From Pseudoalteromonas spongiae UST010723-006 (GTDB lineage: Bacteria; Pseudomonadota; Gammaproteobacteria; Enterobacterales; Alteromonadaceae), in assembly GCF_000238255.3 (NCBI RefSeq), contig NZ_CP011039.1, positions 1,413,001-1,477,000 on the forward strand: DNA of 64,000 nucleotides, written 5' to 3'. Below are positions 41,163 to 52,762 of the stretch, piece after piece. The translations under genes were made by a program, and so were the position numbers. Every line of letters starts with the position of its first letter. Position 1 is the first letter of the stretch. Under the pieces are notes generated by a model. It did not search any database, was not told where the DNA came from, and worked only from the letters and a program-made list of their open reading frames with translations.

Positions 41163-41183
41163 TAGATAATACTATTTTATCTA
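41163..41183. promoter_or_regulatory. inverted repeat in ald-lrp gap, possible Lrp site
   Basis: TAGATAA and TTATCTA are perfect arms with a seven-base AT-rich spacer, between the divergent ald and lrp genes. AT-rich dyads of this length are typical for Lrp-family binding. Control of ald and self-regulation by Lrp is inference. Confidence 0.4.
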
Positions 41184-41213
41184 GCTTTAATTAGTCGATG
41201 TAACTTTATTTAA

Positions 41214-41243
41214 TTGAAATATTGGTTAATAAAACCATATAAT
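41214..41243 (+). promoter_or_regulatory. sigma-70-type promoter of lrp
   Basis: TTGAAA (41214-41219) and a perfect TATAAT (41238-41243) with an 18-base spacer place the start of transcription near 41250, about 30 bases before the lrp start codon. Confidence 0.6.
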
Positions 41244-41280
41244 CAAAAAACAAAGAGTAATATTCTAATTTGGTTAGCTA

Positions 41281-41748
41281 GTGTTAGATCGCATTGATAA
41301 AAAGATAATAGTCGAATTACAAAAAGATGGCAGAATTTCGAATGTGGAACTTGCGCGCCGTATAGGTTTAAGTGCAACACCTTGTTTGGAGCGGGTAAAA
41401 AAACTCGAGAGGGAAGGGTATATAAAAGGCTATAAAGCCATTATCGACCCAAAAAAAGTAGGCGCAGCATTATTAGTTTACGTTGAAATTACTCTGACAA
41501 AAACCTCACCTGATGTATTTGAAGAATTCAGTAGCGCAGTAAAAACCCATGATGAGATTTTAGAATGTCATCTTGTTTCTGGTAACTTTGACTTTCTATT
41601 AAAAACCCGTGTAGCAGATATGTCTGCATACCGTGACTTATTAGGTGATATATTACTGCGTTTACCGGCAGTTTCAGAAAGTCGTACTTATGTTGTCATG
41701 GAAGAAGTGAAAAGTGATGATGTTTCGCTTCTAAAAGTAGCACCATAG
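41281..41748 (+). CDS. lrp: leucine-responsive regulatory protein
   Basis: A 155-residue global regulator. The helix-turn-helix region ISNVELARRIGLSATPCLERVKKLEREG and the effector domain PDVFEEFSSAV, ECHLVSGNFDFLLKTRVADMSAYRDLLGDILLRLP and SESRTYVVMEEVK are close to E. coli Lrp. The start is GTG; an in-frame stop lies two codons upstream, so no longer version is possible. The N terminus is thus shorter than in E. coli (164). Order lrp-ftsK-lolA-rarA matches E. coli. Confidence 0.96.
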   Translation: MLDRIDKKIIVELQKDGRISNVELARRIGLSATPCLERVKKLEREGYIKGYKAIIDPKKVGAALLVYVEITLTKTSPDVFEEFSSAVKTHDEILECHLVSGNFDFLLKTRVADMSAYRDLLGDILLRLPAVSESRTYVVMEEVKSDDVSLLKVAP

Positions 41749-41844
41749 TAATAGAATAAGCACACTACATACTATTTGTATCTTAGAAAGTGTTATTTGC
41801 GCTGATGTAGTCGGAAGTAAAGAATAATAAAAAGGGGAGTTGTA

Positions 41845-44451
41845 ATGCGCCTTAATGGTGTTCAAAGATTATTAGAAGCAGGCCTTATTTTAACGACTGC
41901 ATTTGCAGCGTTTGTGTTAGTTGCTTTATTAACATTTGACCCAATCGATCCGTCTTGGTCTCAAACGGGTGACTATATCAAAGTAAAAAACATGACAGGT
42001 ACAGCAGGGGCGTGGACTGCCGATTTACTGTACTTTAGTTTTGGTTGGTTGGCGTTACTTGTTCCCGTTATTATTCAAGTCATCGGTTATTTGCTGTTTA
42101 AAAAAACACACCAAGTATTTAAGTTAGACTACCTCACTTTGTCATTACGCGTTGTTGGTTTGGTACTGTTTGTCGTGTCATCAACGGCAATTAGCAGCAT
42201 TAATTTCGATGACTTCTATGAATTTTCTTCTGGTGGTGTAATTGGCGATGTGTTTGCCAATGCCATGTTGCCTACCTTTAACTTTACTGGCACAAGTATC
42301 ATTTTACTGTGTTTTTTCTTTTCAAGCTTAACCCTGCTGACAGGGGTTTCTTGGGTACAGTTTGTCGACCAAATTGGCCGTTTTGCAATGCATGCTTTTC
42401 TATGGTTAAAAGCGTTACCAGAACGATTAGCAGAACGAAAAGAAGCGAATAACGCACCGATTAAAACCGTAACTAATGAATCGGTTACTCAAGCGCCAAA
42501 ACAAGTAACCTATCATGTTGACGAATTACCAGAGCAAGAAGTAAGCGATGAGCCACAAGAGCCGACAATCGATGTTCAGCCTGAAACCACAATCGAACCA
42601 ACTTTTGGCGATGATATTGAAAATACTGACATTGAAACAGCAAAACAGCCTGAGGCGAATAATAAAAGCGAAATGCACCCGGCACTACAAGAATTCGACG
42701 AGATAATTAGTGATGATTTAAGTTTTTCAGCGCTTGACGATATTCCGTTTGATGACGATAAACAAACGAATGCGCCAAAGGCTGCTTCGGAAGATTTTTT
42801 AAGCACGCTAGAACCACAATCAGATGCAGAGCCTACGTTGGCACCGGTTGTGCAGCCAAGCGTAAATGAAACCCCAACAGAGCCAGCGCGCAAATCTACA
42901 TATGTTAAGCCAAAAACAGCCAAAGAGCAGTTTGAAGACTTACTTGAGGTGACACCGCCAGCAACGCCAATGCCAACGTTAGATTTGCTCGATAGACCAG
43001 ATAAAAAAGAAAACCCAATTACACAAGAAGAGCTGGATGCGGTTTCTCGCTTAGTTGAAACCAAGTTATTAGATTTTGGTGTGCAAGCGCAGGTTGTAGG
43101 AGTTTACCCAGGCCCTGTCGTTACGCGTTTTGAGCTGGACTTAGCACCAGGTATTAAGGTCGCGAAAATTAGCGGCCTCGCGAAAGATTTAGCGCGTTCA
43201 CTTTCAGCAGTAAGTGTGCGTGTAGTGGAAGTGATCCCTGGTAAAACCTATGTTGGCTTAGAACTGCCCAATCAGCACCGCGAAATTGTACGCCTCTCAG
43301 AAGTTATTGGTGCGAAAAAATTTGCTAATAACCCGTCTGACTTAGCAATGGTGTTAGGTAAAGACATTGCAGGCGTACCTGTAGTTGCTGACCTTGCAAA
43401 AATGCCACACCTTCTAGTTGCTGGTACCACAGGCTCGGGTAAATCTGTGGGTGTAAACGTAATGATTTTATCGTTACTGTTTAAGTCGACTCCTGATGAT
43501 GTTCGCATGATCATGATTGACCCGAAAATGCTTGAATTATCGGTTTACGAAGGCATTCCACACCTGCTGTGTGAAGTTGTAACAGATATGAAAGAAGCAG
43601 CTAACGCGCTGCGTTGGTGTGTTGGTGAAATGGAACGCCGATACAAACTCATGTCTGCATTGGGTGTACGTAACTTAAAGGGTTACAACCAAAAAGTGTT
43701 AGATGCCATTGAAGCAGGCGACCCAATTAAAGACCCGCTTTGGAAAGATACAGATGGTATGGAAACGGAAGCGCCTGACTTAGGCAAGTTGCCAGCCATC
43801 GTTGTGGTTATTGATGAATTTGCCGACATGATGATGATTGTTGGTAAAAAAGTTGAAGAGCTCATTGCCCGTATTGCTCAAAAAGCACGTGCTGCGGGTA
43901 TTCATTTAGTGCTAGCAACTCAGCGTCCGTCAGTAGATGTAATTACGGGTTTGATTAAAGCGAACATTCCAACGCGTATGGCATTCCAAGTATCAAGTAA
44001 AATTGACTCGCGTACGATCTTAGATCAGCAAGGCGCAGAGCATTTATTAGGCATGGGTGACATGCTTTACTTACCGCCAGGTACTAGCGTGCCAATTCGT
44101 GTGCATGGTGCATTTGTTGATGACCACGAAGTTCACGCGGTGGTAAATGATTGGAAAGCGCGCGGTAAACCAAATTATGTCGACGAGATATTGAACGGAG
44201 AAGCCGTTGAAGATGTCTTACTTCCAGGTGAGACTGCCGAAAGCGACGAAGAAAGCGATCCGCTTTACGATGAAGCGGTCGCATTTGTAATTGAAAGTCG
44301 TCGTGCGTCTGTATCGAGTGTTCAGCGTAAATTGCGGGTTGGTTACAACCGTGCAGCACGCTTAGTCGAGCAGATGGAAATGTCCGGTATCGTATCAGCG
44401 CCGGGTCACAATGGCACTCGTGAAGTAATTGTTCCGAATAATGCAGGATAA
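41845..44451 (+). CDS. ftsK: DNA translocase FtsK
   Basis: FtsK joins cell division with chromosome dimer resolution. The 868-residue protein has four N-terminal membrane helices (about 10-180), an acidic, Pro/Glu-rich linker of about 180 residues (shorter than in E. coli, where the protein is 1329 long), then alpha and beta motor domains with Walker [39 protein letters not shown] and [12 protein letters not shown]. The gamma winged-helix domain (about 805-865, [31 protein letters not shown]) reads KOPS and touches XerD. Ribosome site GGGGAG. lolA follows by one base. Confidence 0.96.
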   Translation: MRLNGVQRLLEAGLILTTAFAAFVLVALLTFDPIDPSWSQTGDYIKVKNMTGTAGAWTADLLYFSFGWLALLVPVIIQVIGYLLFKKTHQVFKLDYLTLSLRVVGLVLFVVSSTAISSINFDDFYEFSSGGVIGDVFANAMLPTFNFTGTSIILLCFFFSSLTLLTGVSWVQFVDQIGRFAMHAFLWLKALPERLAERKEANNAPIKTVTNESVTQAPKQVTYHVDELPEQEVSDEPQEPTIDVQPETTIEPTFGDDIENTDIETAKQPEANNKSEMHPALQEFDEIISDDLSFSALDDIPFDDDKQTNAPKAASEDFLSTLEPQSDAEPTLAPVVQPSVNETPTEPARKSTYVKPKTAKEQFEDLLEVTPPATPMPTLDLLDRPDKKENPITQEELDAVSRLVETKLLDFGVQAQVVGVYPGPVVTRFELDLAPGIKVAKISGLAKDLARSLSAVSVRVVEVIPGKTYVGLELPNQHREIVRLSEVIGAKKFANNPSDLAMVLGKDIAGVPVVADLAKMPHLLVAGTTGSGKSVGVNVMILSLLFKSTPDDVRMIMIDPKMLELSVYEGIPHLLCEVVTDMKEAANALRWCVGEMERRYKLMSALGVRNLKGYNQKVLDAIEAGDPIKDPLWKDTDGMETEAPDLGKLPAIVVVIDEFADMMMIVGKKVEELIARIAQKARAAGIHLVLATQRPSVDVITGLIKANIPTRMAFQVSSKIDSRTILDQQGAEHLLGMGDMLYLPPGTSVPIRVHGAFVDDHEVHAVVNDWKARGKPNYVDEILNGEAVEDVLLPGETAESDEESDPLYDEAVAFVIESRRASVSSVQRKLRVGYNRAARLVEQMEMSGIVSAPGHNGTREVIVPNNAG

Positions 44452-44452
44452 T

Positions 44453-45118
44453 ATGACAAAAAGAATCACATTAATTGTTGCGAGCGTATTCGCGATGAGC
44501 ACGGTAAGTGTAACAGCAGTGCACGCGCAAACAGAAACAGCGCAACACGTCGTAGACAGTAAAGCGCAAAGTGAATTAAAAACGCGTTTAACAAAGCTAA
44601 ACAACTTACAAGCAGACTTTTCTCAAACCGTAATCGACAATACCGGTAGCGAAATTATGCAAGGTACGGGTTTATTAAAAATTAAGCGTCCAGAAAAGCT
44701 TTATTGGAAGCAAACATCACCAGATGAAACGGTTCTGGTTTCTGATGGCATTAAAACCTTTTATTACGATGAGTTCGCAGAACAAGTCACTATTTTAGAT
44801 AGCAAAAAACTAATCGATAATACGCCGTTTGCGTTGTTAACTTCTGCGGATGAAAGCTTATGGCAAAACTACTCAGTAACGCATGCAGATAACGCGTATG
44901 TGATTACACCGAACAATCAAGGTCAAAGCCAAGTAGAGCGTTTAGAGCTTAAATTTGATGCAGATGCATTACGCTCAATGACAGTGTTTGATAATACAGG
45001 TCAAACTTCCGTTTATGTGTTCTCAAAACAGCAAGTTAATCAAACCATTGATGATGCGTATTTTCAATTCACCATTCCAGCTGACGTATTAGTGGACGAT
45101 CAAAGTCAAGGTGAGTAA
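44453..45118 (+). CDS. lolA: outer-membrane lipoprotein carrier protein LolA
   Basis: Periplasmic chaperone that takes lipoproteins from LolCDE to LolB. I start at ATG 44453 ([25 protein letters not shown], a signal peptide), which has AGGA in the end of ftsK; an upstream start would break the signal peptide. The 221-residue protein has [38 protein letters not shown] and [14 protein letters not shown], typical of LolA. Its end overlaps rarA by eight bases. Confidence 0.95.
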   Translation: MTKRITLIVASVFAMSTVSVTAVHAQTETAQHVVDSKAQSELKTRLTKLNNLQADFSQTVIDNTGSEIMQGTGLLKIKRPEKLYWKQTSPDETVLVSDGIKTFYYDEFAEQVTILDSKKLIDNTPFALLTSADESLWQNYSVTHADNAYVITPNNQGQSQVERLELKFDADALRSMTVFDNTGQTSVYVFSKQQVNQTIDDAYFQFTIPADVLVDDQSQGE

Positions 45119-46454
45119 TTTAAGCTTTTCATTTGCCCCGGAAATTAGGCCGCTCGCAGCACGCATGCGGCCAACTAATTTAAGCCAATACATAGGGCAA
45201 AAACATCTGCTTAGCGAAGGTTCACCACTGTACAACGCTATTTTAGCCGGTCGTTGCCATAGTTTAATTTTATGGGGGCCGCCCGGCGTTGGTAAAACAA
45301 CGTTAGCTGAAGTCATCGCCCATCATGCAGATGCAAACGTGATCCGTTTATCAGCAGTGACCTCAGGCGTGAAGGAAATACGAGAAAGCGTTGCATCGGC
45401 AAAAGATCATTTAGCAATGCAAGGGCAGCGTACATTGTTATTTATTGACGAAGTGCACCGCTTTAACAAGTCGCAGCAAGATGCGTTTTTACCACATATC
45501 GAAGATGGCACTTTTATTTTTATTGGTGCCACAACGGAGAATCCTTCGTTTTCACTGAATAATGCAATTTTATCGCGTGCACGCGTGTATCAATTAAAAG
45601 CGCTTGAACAGCAGGACTTAATGCAAGCCATACACAGTGCGCTTAATAACGATGAGCAGCTACAGCAAAAGCAAATCGAGATTGATAATGCTGCAATTGA
45701 AAAACTGGCACTCGCAGGAGATGGCGATGCTAGACGTACGCTTAATTTACTTGAGCAAGCCATTGATATGGCCGATCAACAAAATGATAAACTGATTGTG
45801 AGCGAAAATGTGCTGGCGAATGTTCTGCCTGCACATATTGCAAAATACGATAAAGGCGGCGATTTATTTTACGATCTTATTTCAGCGTTTCATAAGTCAG
45901 TTCGCGGCTCTAATCCTGATGGTGCGCTTTATTGGCTTTGCCGTATTTTAGCAGGTGGCGGTGACCCGCTTTACGTTGGTAGACGATTATTAGCGATTGC
46001 TACAGAAGATATCGGCAACGCCGATCCTCGTGCGATGCAAGTCGCACTTAATGCTTGGGATATTTATCATCGTGTAGGGCCTGCAGAAGGTGAAAGGGCG
46101 CTTGCCCAAGCCGCGATATATTTAGCCAGTGCACCAAAGAGTAACGCAGTTTACACAGCGTTTAAGCAAGCAAAACACGATATTGCCAATGAGCCAAGTT
46201 TTGAAGTGCCGCATCATCTGCGTAATGCACCAACCAATTTAATGAAAGACCTTGGTTATGGTGCAGAGTATCGCTATGCCCATGATGAACCAGGTGCTTA
46301 CGCTGCCGGCGAGAAATATCTTCCGGAAGAAATCGCAAATAGAAAATACTATCAACCGACAGAGCGCGGTCTTGAGCAAAAGATAAAAGCAAAGCTCGAC
46401 TATTTAACCGAGCAAGACAATTTAGCCACTAGGAAACGTTATGACAGGGATTAA
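45111..46454 (+). CDS. rarA: replication-associated recombination protein A
   Basis: RarA (MgsA) is an AAA+ ATPase acting at stalled replication forks. The 447-residue protein has [22 protein letters not shown], Walker [13 protein letters not shown], Walker [21 protein letters not shown], sensor [21 protein letters not shown], and the C-terminal [19 protein letters not shown] with [11 protein letters not shown]. The start is a GTG inside lolA. crcB begins 14 bases before its end. Confidence 0.96.
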   Translation: MSNLSFSFAPEIRPLAARMRPTNLSQYIGQKHLLSEGSPLYNAILAGRCHSLILWGPPGVGKTTLAEVIAHHADANVIRLSAVTSGVKEIRESVASAKDHLAMQGQRTLLFIDEVHRFNKSQQDAFLPHIEDGTFIFIGATTENPSFSLNNAILSRARVYQLKALEQQDLMQAIHSALNNDEQLQQKQIEIDNAAIEKLALAGDGDARRTLNLLEQAIDMADQQNDKLIVSENVLANVLPAHIAKYDKGGDLFYDLISAFHKSVRGSNPDGALYWLCRILAGGGDPLYVGRRLLAIATEDIGNADPRAMQVALNAWDIYHRVGPAEGERALAQAAIYLASAPKSNAVYTAFKQAKHDIANEPSFEVPHHLRNAPTNLMKDLGYGAEYRYAHDEPGAYAAGEKYLPEEIANRKYYQPTERGLEQKIKAKLDYLTEQDNLATRKRYDRD

Positions 46455-46827
46455 ACTCTATTTTTACGTTGCTCTTGGTGGTGCAACAGGTGCGTGTCTT
46501 CGTTATTTTATTAGTGAATCAATGATAAAACTTTTGGGAAAGGGATTCCCTTTTGCTACCCTGACAGTTAATATTCTCGGTTCATTAATGTTAGGCGTTT
46601 TATACGGCCTACTAGAAAAAGAATTAATTGTTGTTAACCCCACCAAATCACTTATCGGAATTGGCTTTTTAGGGGCGTTAACAACGTTTTCAACCTTCTC
46701 GATAGATACGCTATTGCTGTTACAGCAAGGGCACTGGTTGAAAGCAACACTCAATGTATTTTTAAATGTAATTGGTTGTGTTTTTGTTGCCTATTTAGGT
46801 ATGCAGCTAGCAATGCAAAAAGGTTAA
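46441..46827 (+). CDS. crcB: fluoride channel CrcB (Fluc)
   Basis: A 128-residue membrane protein with four helices that exports fluoride as an antiparallel dimer. Motifs [35 protein letters not shown], and [17 protein letters not shown] hold the family's conserved Asn and the phenylalanines lining the pore. It overlaps rarA, so no separate promoter or fluoride riboswitch precedes it. serS follows after six bases. Confidence 0.94.
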   Translation: MTGIKLYFYVALGGATGACLRYFISESMIKLLGKGFPFATLTVNILGSLMLGVLYGLLEKELIVVNPTKSLIGIGFLGALTTFSTFSIDTLLLLQQGHWLKATLNVFLNVIGCVFVAYLGMQLAMQKG

Positions 46828-48126
<1,299 letters not shown>

Positions 48127-48140
48127 CAGTTAATAGTATT

Positions 48141-48167
48141 AAAAACCGGCGATATGCCGGTTTTTTT
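48141..48167 (+). terminator. Rho-independent terminator of serS
   Basis: AAAAACCGGC and GCCGGTTTTT form a 10-bp stem with loop GATAT, followed by further T, 14 bases after the serS stop. Confidence 0.92.
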
Positions 48168-48205
48168 ATGCCTGTTGAATAGCCTGTCTATTACGTAGAT
48201 AAATA

Positions 48206-48225
48206 GTGTTTCGCTATCGACACAC
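48206..48225 (+). promoter_or_regulatory. near-palindrome, possible enhancer for sigma-54 activator
   Basis: GTGTTTCGCTATCGACACAC matches its own reverse complement at 16 of 20 positions. It lies about 95-115 bases upstream of the candidate -24/-12 promoter at 48319, the normal distance for an NtrC-type activator site. A second dyad, AACTGT/ACAGTT (48238-48261), and CTAGA-TTTAT-TCTAG at about 48274-48288 lie between. The response regulator encoded in the same operon is the likely binder. Confidence 0.4.
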
Positions 48226-48318
48226 ATTAAAATTAGAAACTGTATCGAATATGGCACAGTTATCTAGATTTATTCTAGTGTGAAATTTATAAGCGATTGA
48301 AAAATAGATAAAATAATC

Positions 48319-48335
48319 TTGGCCTGATAATTGTA
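48319..48335 (+). promoter_or_regulatory. candidate sigma-54 (-24/-12) promoter of efflux operon
   Basis: TTGGCCTGATAATTGTA fits the sigma-54 layout TTGGCNN-N5-TTGCA with GG at -24 and TTGT in place of TTGC at -12. Transcription would start near 48346, 25 bases before the start codon. The operon itself encodes a sigma-54-dependent activator, which supports the call. The -12 mismatch lowers confidence. Confidence 0.5.
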
Positions 48336-48370
48336 ATTATCCATGTAATGCAATTATTGGATTATGCTTT

Positions 48371-49621
48371 ATGGACATAAAAATAGAGAACAAATCACAT
48401 AAGCTTAAAAGGCCATTGACCTACGCAGTTTTTGCGTGTCTGTTACTAAGCGCTGTTATGTTTATTCGTCATTATACCCAAGGTGCGTCAAACTTGGTTA
48501 AACGAGACGAAATCTTGGTCGCAAAAGTTAAACAGGGCGATTTTGCGATAGACGTAAAAGGACTAGGCAGTTTAGCACTTGAAAAACGCCATTTAATAAC
48601 GACAAATGCAGGCGGAAAGGTTGTTGAAGTGTTGGTAAAACCGGGTGAATATGTAAAACGAGGCGACATTATAGCGCGCTTAGACAACCCGCAAATCAAA
48701 GAGACTCTCATTCAAAAAAATAGCCTTTTGCTTAAAATGGTTGCGCAACATAAAGCGGAGTTGGCACAGCAAAAAGCGTATCTTCAAGAAGCTGAAACTG
48801 CCTACCATGATGCCGACCTCGCCCACAAAGCCAACACAATGGAGTGGCAAGCGCAGGCAACCTTAATCGCACAAGGCAATAGCACTATTTCGAAACTTGA
48901 ACATCAGCGTAGCGAATTCACCGTAAAGCGCAGTTTAAAGCAACTTGCGTTACAAAAAGCGAAAGTGGCGACGCAAAAAGAAATACTCGCCGCAAAACAA
49001 AACGCGCAACAAGCAGAGCAGCAAAGCTTAAAATCTGAAATCAGTTTGCTTAGCCAACATATTTCACAATTAGATGTGATATCACCAATTACTGGTCAAA
49101 TCCAAAATATGTTTGTTGAGCTAGGCACACAGCTGGCAAGTACTGGCTCAGTTGCCGAAGTTGCAGACCAAACCAAACTAATTGCCAAAATAAATGTAGC
49201 AGAACTTGATGCACCTAACGTTAAAGTAGGCCAGCAGGCTACAATTGATACCTATACGTCTCGCTTAGATGCACAAGTCACTCGCGTATCGCCCAAAGTG
49301 AACAACGGCCATGTTGAAGTTGAGCTTTCATTAATTGATGCAATTCCGTCAGAAGCGCGCGATAAACTCAATATTGAAGGCATTATTAACACTAGCTTTA
49401 AAACTCATACACTATTTGTTGCGCTACCGCGTAACGCCATTGCCGAAAGCACAAACAATGTATTTGTGCTGGAAAAGCATCTTGCAACCAAACAAGCGGT
49501 AACATTTGGTAAACGCTCCGTGAATTATATTGAAGTTGTAGCAGGGCTAACAATCGACCAAGAAATTATTATTTCCGATATGGAAAAATACACCAACGAC
49601 ACGCAAGTGCTTGTACGCTAG
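48371..49621 (+). CDS. HlyD/MacA-type membrane-fusion protein
   Basis: A 416-residue periplasmic adaptor anchored by one N-terminal helix (about 17-33). It has the biotinyl-lipoyl-like half motif GGKVVEVLVKPGEYVKRGDIIARLDNPQIK, a long alpha-hairpin (about 110-225; many K, Q and A, coiled coil), then the second lipoyl half (LDVISPITGQIQNMFVELGTQLASTGSVAEVAD) and beta-barrel domains. It joins an inner-membrane ABC pump to an outer-membrane channel, but no TolC gene is nearby. It is the first gene of the five-gene operon that ends with a histidine kinase. The substrate is unknown. Confidence 0.9.
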   Translation: MDIKIENKSHKLKRPLTYAVFACLLLSAVMFIRHYTQGASNLVKRDEILVAKVKQGDFAIDVKGLGSLALEKRHLITTNAGGKVVEVLVKPGEYVKRGDIIARLDNPQIKETLIQKNSLLLKMVAQHKAELAQQKAYLQEAETAYHDADLAHKANTMEWQAQATLIAQGNSTISKLEHQRSEFTVKRSLKQLALQKAKVATQKEILAAKQNAQQAEQQSLKSEISLLSQHISQLDVISPITGQIQNMFVELGTQLASTGSVAEVADQTKLIAKINVAELDAPNVKVGQQATIDTYTSRLDAQVTRVSPKVNNGHVEVELSLIDAIPSEARDKLNIEGIINTSFKTHTLFVALPRNAIAESTNNVFVLEKHLATKQAVTFGKRSVNYIEVVAGLTIDQEIIISDMEKYTNDTQVLVR

Positions 49622-49633
49622 AAGGGAATTACA

Positions 49634-50356
49634 ATGAATCCAGTTATTACTTTAAAAAACATAGAAAAATTATTCAAAACCGATGAAATCGCAACGCAAG
49701 CACTTAATGGCATTAATCTAGTGGTTAATCCCGGGGAGTTTGTGGCTATAACAGGGCCTTCTGGTTGCGGTAAGTCGACGTTACTTTCTGTGTTAGGGCT
49801 GATTGATGAGCCAACAGATGGCGAATACAGCATTAGTGGCAAACAAGCGGTTAATTTAAGTTCTGATCAACGCGCGCATATTCGCGCTAATCATATTGGA
49901 TTTATCTTCCAAGCATTTAACCTTATAAGTGACTTAAATGTACTTGAAAATGTGATGTTGCCACTGACCTATATCGGTGGCTACTCGGAACAACAAATGA
50001 TAGAAAAAGCGCGTAAGGCGTTGATGTTAGTTGACCTTGAAAATCGCATTAATCACTTTCCTTCACAGTTATCAGGGGGGCAACAGCAGCGTGTTGCGGT
50101 AGCTCGCGCGCTTATTAACGAGCCTGATTTAATTTTAGCGGATGAACCAACGGGTAACTTAGATTCGAAAAACGCGCAACAAGTATTGCAGTTACTAAAA
50201 GATTTACACCTGTCAGGTAAAACAATTTGTATGGTAACCCACGATGCAGAGTCAACACACTATGCCAGTCGTACGTTGAACATGTTAGACGGTGCAATTG
50301 TGCGTGATAAACAGAAAACCTCGGATACTAACCCTTCAGTGGTGTTAGAGGTATAA
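49634..50356 (+). CDS. MacB/LolD-type ABC transporter ATPase
   Basis: A 240-residue ATPase that energises the adjoining permease. Walker A GPSGCGKST, Q-loop FIFQAFNLISDLNVLENVMLPLTY, signature LSGGQQQRVAVARALI, Walker B LILADEPTGNLD and switch MVTHD are complete. The start at 49634 has GAAGGGAA upstream. It lies 12 bases after the fusion-protein gene and four bases before the permease. Confidence 0.93.
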   Translation: MNPVITLKNIEKLFKTDEIATQALNGINLVVNPGEFVAITGPSGCGKSTLLSVLGLIDEPTDGEYSISGKQAVNLSSDQRAHIRANHIGFIFQAFNLISDLNVLENVMLPLTYIGGYSEQQMIEKARKALMLVDLENRINHFPSQLSGGQQQRVAVARALINEPDLILADEPTGNLDSKNAQQVLQLLKDLHLSGKTICMVTHDAESTHYASRTLNMLDGAIVRDKQKTSDTNPSVVLEV

Positions 50357-50359
50357 GCT

Positions 50360-52756
50360 ATGGGGCTGTTATTAGATTTTCGCTACGCGCTACGCAATAT
50401 CGTTAAATCACTGCGTTTTTCACTGTTAATGATCTTTATTATGGTAGGGAGTTTAACCATTTCATTGATAGGGTTTAACTTTATTCATACCATCGCGTTT
50501 TCGCACTCAAGTTTTAATCACAACAAAGAAGACATTCGCATCTTAAAGGTATGGAATTCGTTAACATCGCAACGAGAATTTACGTATTCGATGTTAGATG
50601 GCTTTAAACAGCTGGATGAGGTCAATTCACTTGAAAGCTGGATCACCATTAAGCGCAGCAGTTTATGGTTGAGTACGCAACATTATGGTAAGCATTTTCG
50701 AGCGTCTTATGTTGACCCGTCATTTTTTAAGTTTTTGGGACAAGAGCCGGTAATTGGGCGAGGCTTTACGAACGTCGATTACAGTAATAATGCGCCTGAT
50801 GTGGTAGTGATTTCACATATCGTGTGGCAGCAACTATTTCAGCGCGATAGCGCTATTCTTGGTAAACAGTTAAACGTGGCAGGCAAGCCCCATACTATTG
50901 TTGGCGTAATGGAAAAGCGTAATCATTTTCCGATTTTTTCAAAGATTTGGTTGCCGCTAAAGCAGGCGAATATGAAGCCTGATGATGGTATCGATATTCT
51001 TTATAAGTTGCCAAATGCCGAATTTGAACGCACCTTCGAAACCCAAATCGCTCATTATTTTTACAACGCAATCAAAGATCAGGTAAGTGACAGTGATAAA
51101 CAAACCGGGCAGGGTGTGCGTATTGAGTCACTCACTTTGGTTGAACTCAATACCGACGGTGAAGCCGTATTTGTATTTGGTTTGTTTGTGTTTGGTATTG
51201 TGATTGTGCTGTTTATTTCAGGGGTGAATATTGGCAACTTACTGTTTGCGAAAATTATGGAAAAGCAAAAGGAGTCTGCTATTCGCGCTGCAATCGGTGC
51301 AACACAAAAGCGTGTGATCCAGCAGCATGTTACAGAAGGTCTAATATATTGCATCGTTAGTTGGGTATTTGCCTTGATCTTTACGTCGTTAGGACTAGAA
51401 ATACTGAATTTTTACATGAATGTAATGTTTGGCGGAAAAATGCCGTATTGGTGGTATTGGCATTTAAATGTGCAAACAGTTTTAGTCTCGCTGTTACTAT
51501 TAGCCATTATTTTTACATTTGCTGTGTTACTGCCGGCATATAAATCGGCAAAGTTTAATATTAGCAATGTACTGCGCGATGGTACACGAGGCGCAACGGG
51601 TAAAGAAACCACACTGATGTCACGTCGCTTATTGTGCGTACAAGTATCATTGGTGAGTTTTTTGCTAATGATTGCAAGTACTGTTGGCTATGTGATGTAT
51701 TCAATTGCAACGAATATCGATGGCGAGCTCAGTAAAGGCGTTTACTCAGTTTATCTAGATTTTGATAATAATGATGAGTTAACCAACGACGAGCAATTAA
51801 CACTAATAAATACGTTAGCGGTGGGGCTTTCAAAACAAGGCAATATTATTGACGCGGTAGTGTTTGATTCGCATATACACGCTGACGTACTGTACCCAAA
51901 TGGTGATATCTATAATGAGAAGTTTATCAGTATTAGTGCAGAGTCACATTTGTTTGCCCGAGAGTTGTTAACTGGGCGAAATTTCAATAGCAATGACAAC
52001 AGTGAATCAAAACCAGTAGTCATCATTAGTGAGTCACTTGCTAACGCTTTGTTTGGTAATCAAAATGTAATCGGGTCGCAATTAATGTTGAAAGACGCGA
52101 TGTGGCCAAGTGTTGAGATTATCGGCGTTGCGAAAGATGAAATCAGCGGAGTATCAGGTGACTCGCGCCATGAGCTTTACTTTAGTTTACGCCAAACCCA
52201 TTTTATGGATGACAGTGTAAACATTCGATTATTGACCAATAACACGGCAAATGAAGCATTAGAGGACTTCTATCGCGTTAAGATGCAATTATCTCATGAT
52301 TTAACCATGTATTACATGTTCGACCATTACGATAACCACACATCCATGATTAAATCATTTGCAGCGATTATTTATGTATTTTTGCTGGTAGGTGGTTTCG
52401 CTCTAACGCTATCGCTAATCGGTATTTATGCGATGGGTATTAGTAATATCAATAAATCCCGCTATGAGATAGGAATTCGCCGCGCGATTGGGGCTAAAGA
52501 TAGCCAAATTATGCGGTTATTTATTAAAAAGAACATTACGCATATTTTGTACGGTATTGGTACGTCGTTGTTAGTGTTTGGCATTCTATGTTATCTTGCA
52601 GAAAGCTTTTTAAGAGGAAATGTGCCAATTAACATTATGTTAGAGGCGGGTGCATTGACTGTAGTTGTGGTACTTGCAGCGGTTTGTCTCGCACTATACG
52701 TACCAGTAAGGCACGTTATTAAACAGCAGCCTGCAACAAGTTTAAGAATGGATTAA
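50360..52756 (+). CDS. FtsX-type ABC permease, two-module, MacB-like
   Basis: A 798-residue permease with two FtsX modules. The first helix (about 20-45) is followed by a MacB-type periplasmic core (to about 260), then three helices (about 275-405) with the coupling motif KESAIRAAIGATQKRV. A second module has a helix at about 425-450, a periplasmic core, and three helices (about 670-790) with the coupling motif RYEIGIRRAIGAKDSQI. This is twice the usual MacB permease core and works without a fused ATPase. Pumps of this type export peptides, antibiotics or lipids; the substrate is unknown here. Confidence 0.9.
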   Translation: MGLLLDFRYALRNIVKSLRFSLLMIFIMVGSLTISLIGFNFIHTIAFSHSSFNHNKEDIRILKVWNSLTSQREFTYSMLDGFKQLDEVNSLESWITIKRSSLWLSTQHYGKHFRASYVDPSFFKFLGQEPVIGRGFTNVDYSNNAPDVVVISHIVWQQLFQRDSAILGKQLNVAGKPHTIVGVMEKRNHFPIFSKIWLPLKQANMKPDDGIDILYKLPNAEFERTFETQIAHYFYNAIKDQVSDSDKQTGQGVRIESLTLVELNTDGEAVFVFGLFVFGIVIVLFISGVNIGNLLFAKIMEKQKESAIRAAIGATQKRVIQQHVTEGLIYCIVSWVFALIFTSLGLEILNFYMNVMFGGKMPYWWYWHLNVQTVLVSLLLLAIIFTFAVLLPAYKSAKFNISNVLRDGTRGATGKETTLMSRRLLCVQVSLVSFLLMIASTVGYVMYSIATNIDGELSKGVYSVYLDFDNNDELTNDEQLTLINTLAVGLSKQGNIIDAVVFDSHIHADVLYPNGDIYNEKFISISAESHLFARELLTGRNFNSNDNSESKPVVIISESLANALFGNQNVIGSQLMLKDAMWPSVEIIGVAKDEISGVSGDSRHELYFSLRQTHFMDDSVNIRLLTNNTANEALEDFYRVKMQLSHDLTMYYMFDHYDNHTSMIKSFAAIIYVFLLVGGFALTLSLIGIYAMGISNINKSRYEIGIRRAIGAKDSQIMRLFIKKNITHILYGIGTSLLVFGILCYLAESFLRGNVPINIMLEAGALTVVVVLAAVCLALYVPVRHVIKQQPATSLRMD

Positions 52757-52762
52757 GGTTTC

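Noticed and set aside
46400..46440. Fluoride riboswitch before crcB
   Set aside because: The crcB start overlaps rarA coding sequence and no riboswitch-like structure is evident.
48252..48268. TGGCAC upstream of the efflux operon as a second sigma-54 promoter
   Set aside because: The -24 half is perfect, but after five bases the sequence is TCTAG instead of TTGCA, so the -12 half is missing.
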